Assembly: GCA_964619955.1 (NCBI GenBank)
Contig: CAZUJF010000017.1
Location: 1-64,000 of the forward strand
DNA: 64,000 bases
Origin: JACQFK01 sp964619955
Lineage (GTDB): Bacteria > Planctomycetota > MHYJ01 > JACPRB01
Direction of reading: 5' to 3'
The position numbers and the translations under genes were made by a program. Position 1 is the stretch's first letter, and each line of letters begins with the position of its first letter. The notes beneath the pieces were generated by a model. That model worked only from the letters and a program-made list of their open reading frames with translations. It was not told the DNA's origin and did not search any database. Below, one piece after another: positions 7,833 to 16,800 of the stretch.

Positions 7833-8555
7833 ATGCGCTATCGCCGGCCCACGATCTACATCCCCCCCTACAACTATTGCGACCGCGCCTGCGGGGGCTG
7901 CCGCATCGACAAATCGCGCTGTCTGCTGTACCAGCGGGAGATGGACGAGCAGCTGCATCGTGAGATCGACGGCGGCGGCGAGTCGACCCCGGAGGAGAGC
8001 GCCGCGCGGATCGGCCGGGAATGCCGTCAGGCCGCGGCCTTCGTGGAGCAGGAGGCCCGGCGTCTGGGCCTGGATCCGGAGCAGATCCGGCAGGAGAACC
8101 CCGCGCCCCGGCGCCCGGAACCGCGGGAGGACGCCCTGGCGAAGGAGGGGGTGGACCTGTCGCGCCGGCTGGCCGCGTTCCTGCGGGTCTTCGGAACGCT
8201 GCCCGCCGCGGAAGGCGCGGTCCTCCGGAGCGTGCTGCCCCTGATAGGCCCGAAATTGCAGCGCGCGGCGGGCGATGCCCTGGACGAGGTCGAGGCCGCG
8301 GACGCCGTCCTGCAGGCGCAGGTGGCGCACCAGGCGCTGGGGCGCATCCTGGAGGCGCTGGAATCCCTGCGCAAGAAATTCCCCGAATCCACCGACGTCA
8401 TGCTCGATCTGCTGCTGGCCGTGCAGGCGCTGGCCGGCCGCATCTCGGAACGCTGGCTGTCCCGTCCCAGCGCGCTCCTGGTGCCTGTCGAGGACGGCAT
8501 CTGGTGGGGCCCGCTGCGCGACATCGCACCGACGCTGCGTCACTTCCGCGGCTGA
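7833..8555 (+). CDS. Unknown protein with N-terminal four-cysteine cluster
   Basis: A 240-residue protein I do not recognise. It starts MRYRRPTIYIPPYNYCDRAC, and residues 16-29 form a C-x3-C-x2-C-x5-C cluster (CDRACGGCRIDKSRC) that could bind zinc or an iron-sulfur centre. The rest is mostly helical: a charged stretch to about residue 110, then Leu/Ala-rich amphipathic helices, ending WWGPLRDIAPTLRHFRG. There is no signal peptide or membrane segment, so it is probably cytoplasmic. It lies between two selenoprotein genes on the same strand, 40 bases after the first and 18 before the second, so a thiol or selenium link is possible but only positional. Confidence 0.6.
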   Translation: MRYRRPTIYIPPYNYCDRACGGCRIDKSRCLLYQREMDEQLHREIDGGGESTPEESAARIGRECRQAAAFVEQEARRLGLDPEQIRQENPAPRRPEPREDALAKEGVDLSRRLAAFLRVFGTLPAAEGAVLRSVLPLIGPKLQRAAGDALDEVEAADAVLQAQVAHQALGRILEALESLRKKFPESTDVMLDLLLAVQALAGRISERWLSRPSALLVPVEDGIWWGPLRDIAPTLRHFRG

Positions 8556-8573
8556 GATGTACCATAGGGAGCG

Positions 8574-9512
8574 ATGAAGAGCCTCCTGCTCGCGCTGCTG
8601 GCCTTCGCGGCGCTCCCGGCCTCGCCGGCCGGCGACAAGGACAAGCTGCGCGACGCGCTCGGGGACCACGCGCTCGTGGGGCCCTGGATCTACGACGACC
8701 TCGACGCGGGCTACGCCGAGGCGAAGCGCAGCGGCAAGCCCCTCATGGTCGTGATCCGCTGCGTGACCTGACGGGCCTCCCGTTCGATCGACCGGCAGGT
8801 GGCCGGCCGCCAGGACCCGGAGCTCGCGAAGCTCATGGAGCGCTTCGTCTGCGTCCGCATCGTGCAGGGCTGGGGCCTGGACCTCTCGGTGTTCCAGTTC
8901 GACTGGCGCCAGACCTGGATGGTCTTCCTCATGAACGCCGACCGCGCCGTCTACGGCCGCTACGACGAGCGGCAGACGGACGACCTCCTCGGCCTGCGCC
9001 AGGCGCTGGCGGGGGCGCTGGAGCTGCACGGAAACTGGCCCGCCGACAAGGCCGGGCTGGCGGGGAAGACGGGGCCCGCGCCGCGCTGGAAGGCGCCGGA
9101 GGAGATGCCGGCCCTGCAGGCGAAGGGCTTCCGGAAACCCGCGCTGGGGCGGGACGGCTGCATCCACTGCCACAACATTCTTGAAGGCGCGACGGCGTCG
9201 CTCCAGACGCTCGGCGAGCCGGTCCCCGAGCGCTTGTTCGCGCCGTATCCGACGCCGCAGCGGGTGGGGCTCATGCTCTCGCCGAAGGGGCGGGTCACGG
9301 TGACGCACGTCGACGCGAAGAGCCCGGCCGAGTCCGCGGGGTTCCTGGAGGGCGACCGCATCCTGCGCTTCGGCGGCCAGCCGCTGCTTTCAGCGGCGGA
9401 TCTCCAGTGGGTGCTCTATACGAGCGAGGGGCCGATCCAGGCCGGGATCGAGCGCGGCGGGAAGCCTCTCGAGCTCACGCTCGTGCTGCCGCCGGGCTGG
9501 CGGACGAGGTGA
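8574..9512 (+). CDS. Thioredoxin-like/PDZ selenoprotein with CxxU motif
   Basis: Read through the TGA at 8769-8771 this is a 312-residue exported protein. A signal peptide (MKSLLLALLAFAALPASPA) is followed by a thioredoxin-like domain whose redox site is C63-V-T-U66, a CxxU motif. A middle segment carries GCIHCHN (near residue 200), which matches a c-type heme CxxCH site. The C-terminus is a PDZ-like domain (about 220-312; VDAKSPAESAGFLEGDRILRFGG). Frame and protein character continue across the TGA; the terminal stop is also TGA but no hairpin follows it. I recall a family named Trx7/PDZ (seleno)protein that would match, but could not check. Role: periplasmic redox enzyme, substrate unknown. 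Confidence 0.85.
8792..8806 (+). promoter_or_regulatory. Bacterial SECIS hairpin of the Trx/PDZ selenoprotein
   Basis: CCGGC (8792-8796) pairs with GCCGG (8802-8806) around the loop AGGTG. The loop starts 25 bases after the TGA and has G in its second position, with a GGU core as in the well-known fdhF element of E. coli. The stem is only five base pairs; alternative weaker pairings exist in the same stretch. Confidence 0.6.
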
Positions 9513-9518
9513 GGCGGA

Positions 9519-12023
9519 CTACGGCCCCGCCGCCTTGCGGCGGGACTCCTCGGCGCGGTCTCCGATCTGGTGCTTCATGACCGGATTGAGGGAAAGGGCC
9601 TCCAGGAAATCGGCGGCCGCGGCGGCGTAGTCGACCCGGGCGTCGCGGCCCGCGGCCTCCCGGTGTCGGGCGCGCTGCCAGCGCACGAGGCCCCGGTGTT
9701 TCCAGACCTCCATCAGGCCGGGGCTGAACCCCACGCTTCGATCCAGGTCGGAAAGCGCCTGCGCGTAGTCCGCCTCGGGATCGCGGCCGCGGGAGCGCAT
9801 CCACTCCGCACGCTCGCTGAAGACCGTGCTGCGCCACATCCAGACCCAGGCGTCCTTCTCCTGGCCGCGGACCAGCGGCGCGAAATCCTCGAGCGCTGAT
9901 TCGAACACGAGCGCGGGATCGCGCCCCGACCGGCCCAGCGCGGCGCCGTATTGCGCCCGCAGCCGGCCCCGCCAGCGGCGTTCGGCGGACGGCTCCTGGG
10001 CGCGCGCCACCGCCTCGCAGAGGTCGCGTTCCGACGCCTCGAAGTGGGCCAGCGCGTCGCGGTTGCGGGACTGTTCCCAGACCCCCCGGTAGAAGCGCGC
10101 GTTGCCGCGCCAGAGCCAGCCGGAGGACGGGGCGGGGTCCAGCTGGACCGCCTTCGTGAGATCCTCGAGGGCCGCGTCGAGCAGGGGGACGGGCTCGCCG
10201 TTCGTTTCGATCTGCCAGAGGGCGAGATAGACCCGGACCTGCCCGCGCCAGTGCCAGCCGCGCAGGGTGCGCGGACTCAGTTCGATCGCCGAGGTGAAAT
10301 CCGACTCGGCGGCGTGGTAGTCGGAGCGGGGGTCCAGGCCGCGGTGGCGCCGCCGGCTGCCGCGCTGCCAGCGCAACTCGCCGCGCGCGAACCAGTGGGG
10401 CAGATAACCGCGGTCGCGTTCGAGGCCCCGCGTGAGCAGGTCCTCCTGGTCCCTCCAGCGCCGCTCCCAGCCTTCGTGGTCGAGGGCGACGCCCGCCCGG
10501 ATGCAGCGCGAAAGCAGCTCGCGGGCCTCCTCGAGCAAGGGGTCGGCGGCGAGCGCCTGCTCCAGAGGGGCGCGTCCGTCGCCGGGCCGGCCTTCCGCGA
10601 GCGCGAGCAGGGCCGCGGCGATCAGCGGTGCGGCCGGCGGCAGCCCCGCGGCGGGAAGGGGGCGCTCCAGATAGGCGGCGGCGTCGCGCCGGATCTCCTC
10701 CCGCAGGGCGGCGGAATCCTCGTCGCGGGTCTCGTCGCCGAGCAGGCGGACGGGGTCGCCCAGCTTTCGGGAGAGCAGGATCGCGCGTTCGTAATGCGCG
10801 GGGCCGTGCGCGGAGTTCTTGCCCAGCGCGGCCTCCTGCGCGGCGAGCGCGGGCTCGTCCTCGAAGAGGGCCCGGTGCATGCGGCCGCGCAGATAGTCGG
10901 GTTCGGGCGATCCGGGATTCAGGCGGGAGGCCTCGCGGCAGGCGGCCTCGAGCGGCGCAAAGAACGGCGGCAGCTGCGAGAGGGCCCCGGCGCGGCGAAG
11001 CGCGAGGGCGGCTTCGAGCGAGACGTGGGCCTGGTCGCGCAGCGCGACGATCGCGCGCTCCCGTTCCGCCTGGCCCCAGGTGGCGGCGAGGAACGCGGCG
11101 GCGAACGCGAGCGCCGCCGTCGCCGCAAAACCCCAGGCGGCCGGGTGACGGCGGATCAAGAGCGCGGCGCGGGAGAGGCGGCCGCGCGGCCGGGCCTCCG
11201 GCGCGTCCCCGGCGAGCACCCGGGCCAGATCGTCCGCGAACGCGGTCCCGTCGGGATAACGCCGCGCCGGATCCTTGTCGAGGGCCTTGGCGGCGACGAG
11301 CCCGAGCGGGCCGGGCAGCCGCGGCGCCTCCGCATGTACGACCCGGTCGTAGATCTCCAGCGGGGTCGCGCCCTCGAAGGGACGGACGCCGGCCAGGGTC
11401 TCGTGAAGCAGGACGCCGAGGGCCCAGACGTCGACCCCGGGACCCCCGAGGCGGGCGTCGCCGCGGACCTGCTCCGGGGCCATGTAGTGCGGCGTGCCGA
11501 AGACGCTGCCGCTCCGCGTGAGGTCGGCGGCGCCCTCCCGGCGGGCCAGGCCGAAGTCGGTGATCACGGGGCGCCCGTCCTCCGCCAGCAGGATGTTCCC
11601 CGGTTTGAGGTCGCGGTGCACGACGCCCTGGGTGTGGGCGTAGCCGGCGGCGCGGGCGACGGTTTCCAGGATGCGGAGGCGCTCGTCGCGCGTGAGCGAG
11701 GCTTGCGCCTCCGCCAGCGTGCGGCCGCGGATGAGGTCCATCACGAGCCAGTCCGGCCCGATCTCGTGGATCGTCACGACGTTGGGGTGATGCAGCGCCG
11801 AGGCGGCGGACGCCTCCCGGCGCAGGCGCGCGGGGTCGGGGTCCTTCAGGACCTTCAGCGCGACGCTGCGGCGCAGCTCCGGATCCCGGGCCTCGTAGAC
11901 GACCGCCATGCCGCCGCGGGCGATCTCGCGCACGATCTCGTAGCGGCCGCGCCGGGGCGGCGGCACGGGCTCGTCGGCGTCCGCAAAAAACGCCCGCGCG
12001 CGGTCGAAGGCGTCGGCGCTCAT
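9519..12023 (-). CDS. Transmembrane Ser/Thr protein kinase with TPR-like C-terminus
   Basis: An 834-residue protein starting MSADAFDRARAFFAD; its ATG overlaps the sigma-factor stop. The Hanks-type kinase domain spans about residues 27-285: GGMAVVYEARD (Gly loop), VALKVLK (Lys), HRDLKPGNILL (catalytic loop), DFGLARR (Mg-binding) and GTPHYMAPEQ, all intact. A single membrane helix lies at about 320-345 (WGFAATAALAFAAAFLAATW). The outer part has repeated 35-residue helical units with W-R-G motifs (HWRGQVRVYLAL, LWRGNARFYRG), a TPR-like scaffold. Pairing of an ECF-type sigma factor with such a kinase is a common planctomycete arrangement, and suggests that the kinase controls the sigma factor or its targets. 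Confidence 0.9.
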   Translation of the reverse strand: MSADAFDRARAFFADADEPVPPPRRGRYEIVREIARGGMAVVYEARDPELRRSVALKVLKDPDPARLRREASAASALHHPNVVTIHEIGPDWLVMDLIRGRTLAEAQASLTRDERLRILETVARAAGYAHTQGVVHRDLKPGNILLAEDGRPVITDFGLARREGAADLTRSGSVFGTPHYMAPEQVRGDARLGGPGVDVWALGVLLHETLAGVRPFEGATPLEIYDRVVHAEAPRLPGPLGLVAAKALDKDPARRYPDGTAFADDLARVLAGDAPEARPRGRLSRAALLIRRHPAAWGFAATAALAFAAAFLAATWGQAERERAIVALRDQAHVSLEAALALRRAGALSQLPPFFAPLEAACREASRLNPGSPEPDYLRGRMHRALFEDEPALAAQEAALGKNSAHGPAHYERAILLSRKLGDPVRLLGDETRDEDSAALREEIRRDAAAYLERPLPAAGLPPAAPLIAAALLALAEGRPGDGRAPLEQALAADPLLEEARELLSRCIRAGVALDHEGWERRWRDQEDLLTRGLERDRGYLPHWFARGELRWQRGSRRRHRGLDPRSDYHAAESDFTSAIELSPRTLRGWHWRGQVRVYLALWQIETNGEPVPLLDAALEDLTKAVQLDPAPSSGWLWRGNARFYRGVWEQSRNRDALAHFEASERDLCEAVARAQEPSAERRWRGRLRAQYGAALGRSGRDPALVFESALEDFAPLVRGQEKDAWVWMWRSTVFSERAEWMRSRGRDPEADYAQALSDLDRSVGFSPGLMEVWKHRGLVRWQRARHREAAGRDARVDYAAAAADFLEALSLNPVMKHQIGDRAEESRRKAAGP

Positions 12024-12724
12024 TTGGACAGAATGAAGCGCAGCTCCGCTTCCAGGTCCTCCCCGGGGAAGACGTAGTCGCCCAGCAGTTCCCTCAGGAT
12101 GTCGCGGCCGCGCTGGCGCACGCTGCGGAGGCCGTTGCGGACGTCGTCGAGGCTGAGCTTGTGCTGCGCCGCGAGGGATTCGTACGACACGTCGGGATCC
12201 GCCGTGTCGAGGCAGTAGGCGCTGAAGATCTCGTAGAGGTGGAGCTTGCCCTCGATCTCGAGCCCCTGGCGAAGGCGGGAGAGCCCCTCGGCGAGCACGC
12301 CGCGGGCCCACTCGCGGTCGAAGGCCTCCTCGGGGGTGAGGGCGGGTCCTTTCGTGCGGATCTGCGTCTCCGCGTCGGCGAAGCGGAAGAGGCGCGTGGT
12401 GTTGCCGGGGAGCCGGACCTGACGGCGGCGTTCGGAGTCGATCACGAAGCGCTTCAGCGCGGTCTTCAGGAAGCCGCGGAAGCTGCCGCGCTCGGGGGAG
12501 AGCTTCGCGAGATCGCCGCGCGAGAGCATCTGGGCGAAGAACTGCTGGACGATGTCCTCCGCGTCCTCGGCCTTCAGGGTCCGGATCGCCCGGATGTAGT
12601 GATAGGCGGGGCGCCAGTAGAGGTCGATGAGCCCGTCGAGGTTGGCCCGGTGCTTGGGGTCTTCGGGGTCGCGCAGGGAAATCAGGCGGGACCAGTTCGT
12701 CTCCGGGAAGTCCTCGGGGCTCAT
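12020..12724 (-). CDS. ECF-type RNA polymerase sigma factor
   Basis: A 234-residue sigma-70-family protein. Region 2 is visible as YWRPAYHYIRAI and AEDIVQQFFAQML, and region 4 as the C-terminal helix-turn-helix (YESLAAQHKLSLDDVRNGLRS). It is somewhat longer than most ECF factors, with an insert between regions 2 and 4 (about residues 95-130) and a tail of about 25 residues, as in planctomycete sigma factors paired with kinases. The TGA overlaps the start of the kinase gene, so they are co-translated. Its upstream region shares three short motifs with that of the triple-Sec gene (see findings). Confidence 0.88.
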   Translation of the reverse strand: MSPEDFPETNWSRLISLRDPEDPKHRANLDGLIDLYWRPAYHYIRAIRTLKAEDAEDIVQQFFAQMLSRGDLAKLSPERGSFRGFLKTALKRFVIDSERRRQVRLPGNTTRLFRFADAETQIRTKGPALTPEEAFDREWARGVLAEGLSRLRQGLEIEGKLHLYEIFSAYCLDTADPDVSYESLAAQHKLSLDDVRNGLRSVRQRGRDILRELLGDYVFPGEDLEAELRFILSK

Positions 12725-12751
12725 GGCGTCATTCTAGGGGTTCGACACGCT

Positions 12752-12784
12752 TGATTCACCAGGTTGGGGCAACCTGGTGAATCA
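12752..12784. repeat. Perfect 14-bp inverted repeat upstream of the sigma-factor gene
   Basis: TGATTCACCAGGTT (12752-12765) and its exact complement (12771-12784) flank the five-base spacer GGGGC. It lies between the divergent sigma-factor gene (minus) and the CU selenoprotein gene (plus). No T-run follows on either strand, so it is not a standard terminator; an operator or a 5' UTR hairpin is more likely. Copies elsewhere in the window were not seen. Confidence 0.7.
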
Positions 12785-12906
12785 TAGCGGGCTCACCCCA
12801 GGTCCTCTTGGATACTCCGCTGTATCTCCTTTGATACACCGGCCCGCCTTTCCCCGTTCGGGCAATGCGGGCACGCCGCTTGCTTTCAAGGGAGCGGAGG
12901 TGAGAC

Positions 12907-13704
12907 ATGAACGTGTTGCTGAGCTTGATGTGGCTCTTCTGCGTCCAGGAGCCGGCGCCTGAAAAATACGATCTCTCCCGGACGGGCATTCCGTGGGTCA
13001 AGGGACTCGACGCCGCGCTGAACAAGGGCAAGCCCATCCTGCTCTTCCAGTTGCTGGGGGAGTTTGACGACGTCCACTGCTGAACGAACGCGCGGCTTTC
13101 GAGAAGCGTGCTCTTCTCGGACCCCCGGGTGTCGGCGTTCGTGCGCGGGAATTTCATCGCCGCGTGGGAGTCGGTGCGCGCCGTCCCGCTGGTCGAGATC
13201 GACTTCGGCGGCGGACGCAGGCTCAAGCGCACGGTGAACGGCAACATCGCGACGTATCTGTGCTCGCCCGACGGGCGGGTGCTGGACGTGATCCCCGGTC
13301 TGAACGCGCCGGAGGCGTATCTGGCGGACCTGCGCGGGGCGCTCGTCCTGTACCAGGCGTCGCGGGGCGCGTTCGAGAAGACGGTCCTGGATCATCACTT
13401 CCTGCAGGGGGCGGCGCCCGCGAGGAAGCCCGCCGCCGCCCCGCGGCTGAAGGACGTGGGCAAGCGCATGGTCGAGCTGCCCGTGATGAACCTTCGGCCG
13501 GAAGCGGAACTGCTCGCCGCCGACACCGAGTTCAATCGCAAGGAGCGCAAGCCGATCCTCCACAGGATCCTCTCGGAGCAGATCTGGCGCCCCGCCGAGA
13601 TCACCAAGCGGGTCTACAAGGAGGCGCTGCACTGCGACCTCGACGACCCCTATCTGGGCCTGCGCTCCGGCGCCTTCAACGGGGGGGCGTATGAGGATCG
13701 CTAA
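12907..13704 (+). CDS. Thioredoxin-like selenoprotein with vicinal Cys-Sec
   Basis: A 265-residue protein when the TGA at 13081-13083 is read as selenocysteine. The start has a strong GGAGGTGAG ribosome-binding site. After a short export signal (MNVLLSLMWLFCVQEP) comes a thioredoxin-like N-terminus with FDDVHC58-U59-TNARLSRS, a vicinal Cys-Sec pair at the position expected for the redox motif. The frame continues through thioredoxin-like strands (NFIAAWESVRAVPLVEIDF, TYLCSPDGRVLDVI) to a helical C-terminal domain. It ends with TAA. The hairpin after the TGA has the same loop and spacing as in the 7334-7792 gene. The neighbouring DUF1549/1553 gene starts 108 bases later. Confidence 0.85.
13100..13119 (+). 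promoter_or_regulatory. Bacterial SECIS hairpin of the CU selenoprotein
   Basis: CGAGAAG (13100-13106) pairs perfectly with CTTCTCG (13113-13119) around the loop CGTGCT; one wobble and one A-T pair can extend the stem to nine. The loop starts 23 bases after the TGA, exactly as in the 7334-7792 gene, and is the same six bases although the stems differ completely in sequence. That is the compensatory pattern expected of a selected RNA structure. Confidence 0.8.
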
Positions 13705-13811
13705 ACGTGCAGCGGATGCGCTGATCGGGGGGTATCTTAAAGGGAAGGGACTGGCGTGTATTCCTCCGATTTCCTTACACAAATCCGGATCTCGTGCGAA
13801 CTGGGTATGGA

Positions 13812-16800
13812 ATGAGCGCGACACGGACCCTCGCCCTGCTCCTGCTGCTGCCCCTGGGGGCCGGCGCGGCGCAGGAGGATCCCGCGGGGCGGGAGCTCTT
13901 CGAGACGAAGATCCTGCCGCTGCTCGAGGCGCGCTGCTTCAAGTGCCACGGTCCCACGGGCAAGCCCAAGGGCGGCCTGCGGCTCGATTCGCGCGAGGCG
14001 GCGCTCAAGGGCGGCGACCAGGGCGCTTCGTTCATCCCCGGCGACCCTGCGGGCTCGGCGCTGATGAAGGCCGTGCTCTGGGGGGATCCCGATACCAAGA
14101 TGCCCCCCAAGGAGCGCCTGCCCAAGGGGGAGACCGACCTGCTCGCGGCCTGGATCCGGATGGGCGCGCCCTGGGGCGCGGCGGCGAAACACGCCGCCAA
14201 GAAGGAGAAGCCCATCACCGCGGAGGACCGCCAGTGGTGGGCGTTTCGGCCCGTCCTTGAACCCGCGCTGCCGGCCGCCGACCCCTGGACGCACTCGCCG
14301 CTCGACCGCTTCATCCTCGCGAAGCTCAAGGCGGAGGGCCTGGCCCCCGCGCCGGAGGCCGACCGCGTCACGTTCATCCGCCGGGCGACCTTCGATCTGC
14401 ACGGCCTGCCCCCGACCCCCGGCGAGGTCGCCGCGTTCACGGCGGACGCCGCGCCGGACGCGGTCGAGCGCCTGGTGGACCGCCTCCTCAGCAGCCCCCG
14501 TTATGGCGAGCGCTGGGCCCGGCACTGGCTGGACCTCGTCCGTTTCGCCGAGAGCGACGGCTACCGGCAGGATGCCTTCCGTCCCCACGCCTGGCCCTAC
14601 CGCGATTACGTGGTGCGGGCGTTCAACGACGACAAGCCGTACGACCGCTTCGTCCAGGAGCAGCTGGCCGGCGACGAACTCGCCCCGGGGGATCCCCAGG
14701 TCTTCGTGGCGACGGGCTTTCTCCGCCTGGGGATCTACGAGTTCAACCAGCGCAACGCGCCCGGGCAGTGGAAGGACATCCTCAACGACATCACCGACGT
14801 GACGGGCGACGTCTTCCTCGGTCTGGGCATGGGCTGCGCCAAGTGCCACGACCACAAGTTCGATCCGATCCTGCAGCGCGACTATTTCCAGCTGCAGTCC
14901 TTCTTCGCGCCGCTCGCGTGGCGCTACGACCTGCCGCTGGCGACCCCCGCGGAGCGCGCCGCCCACGACGCGCAGCTGGCGACGTGGGAGGAGAAGACGG
15001 CCGCGATCCGCGCGAAGATCGCCGCGATCGAGGGGCCGCATCTCCAGAAAGTCGAGAAGGCCATCCTGGACAAGTTCATCCAGGAGTTCCGCGACATGCA
15101 GGCCAAGCCGGCCGCCCAGCGGACCCCCTACGAGCAGCAGATCGGCGAGCTGGTCTCGCGCCAGGTCCGGGACGAGCGCGCGAACATCGACGGCAGGATC
15201 AAGGGGGCCGAACGGGAATCTTGGTCCGCGCTGAAGCGGCAGCTGGCCGAATACGATGCCGAGCGGCCCAAGGAACTGCAGGCGGGCCTGATCGCCACCG
15301 ATGTCGGCGCCGTCCCGCCCCCCACGAAGATGCCCGACGGCCGGGAGGTCTCGCCCGCGTTCCTCACGGTCCTCGGCGGCGAGGCGGCCGCGCCCGTCGC
15401 GGGACCCGCAACGACCGGCCGGCGCACGGCGCTCGCGAAGTGGATCACGAGGGCGGAGCATCCGCTGACGGCGCGGGTCCTGGTCAACCGGATCTGGCAG
15501 CAGCACTTCGGACGCGGGCTCTCCGCCGTGTCCACCGACTTCGGCCGCCTCGGGGAGCAGCCCTCGCATCCGGAACTGCTCGACTGGCTGGCCTCGGACT
15601 TCGTGAAGCACGGATGGACGCTCAAGCGGCTCCACCGGATGATCCTGACCTCGTCCACGTACCGGCAGTCGTCGCTGCATCCGGACGCCGCGGCCGGACG
15701 CCTGAAGGATCCCGAGGGGCGCTGGCTCTGGCGCTTCCCGGTGCGGCGCCTGAGCGCCGAGGAGATCCGGGACGCGATGCTGGCCGTCAGCGGCGAACTG
15801 GGCGCGCAGCCGGGCGGGCCCTCCGTGGACGCCACCCAGCCGAGGCGCTCGCTCTACACGCGCCAGATGCGCAACCTGCGCGACCCTCTTCTGGAGGCCT
15901 TCGATCTCCCGTACGCGTTCCAGAGCGAAGGTTCGCGGAACAGCACGACGACGGCGACGCAGTCGCTCCTGCTGCTCAATCACCGCTGGCCGATCGAGCG
16001 CGCGGAGGCGATGGCGAAGCGGCTGCGCTCCAGCGGGACGGCCTCGGACGCGGAACTGGTGGAGGCGGCTTGGAGGCTTGTCTACGGACGGGGTCCCGTG
16101 GAGGGCGAGCAGAAAGCAGCATTGCAGTTCCTGTCACGGCAGGGCCCCCAGGCGGGAGTCGCGGCGTCCGAACTTCCGCTGGCCCAGACGATGCCGGACC
16201 GGGGCGGCCAGGCGGCGCGGATCCGGGCGACGCATCCGGAGGACCGCCTTCGTCTCGCGAGTCCCAAGGCTCTGCCCGAGGGGGATTTCACCGTGGAGGC
16301 GATCGTCGGGCTGGACACGCTGGCCGAGGATGCGTCCGTGCGCGTGATCGCCGCCCAGTGGGAGGGCTCCGAGAAGAAACCCGGCTGGTCCTTCGGCGTG
16401 ACCAGCCAGAAGTCGAAGTATCAGCCGCGCAATCTGATCCTGCAGCTGGTGGGGGCCGAGGGGTACGAAGTCGTGGCGTCGGACCTGCGGCTCGCCCTCA
16501 ACAAGACGCACTACGTCGCGGTGTCCGTGAAGCTGTCCGACACCGGCGAGACCGGCATCACGTTCTGGATGCTCGACCTCTCGGATCCCGAGGCGACATT
16601 GCGGACCGCGAATCTGAAGCACAAGGTCACGGGCGCGTATGCCTCACGGACGGCGTTCACGATCGGCGGCCGCGAGGGGCAGGAAGGCCAGGGCTGGGAC
16701 GGCCTCATCGACGAGGTCCGGCTCACCCGCCGCGCGTTGCGCAAGGGCGAACTGCTCATCGACGAGGCGGCGCCCGCGTTGCCCGAGGGCCTCGCAGGGC

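Noticed and set aside
12752..12784. Rho-independent terminator
   Set aside because: No T-run on either strand and it lies between divergent genes.
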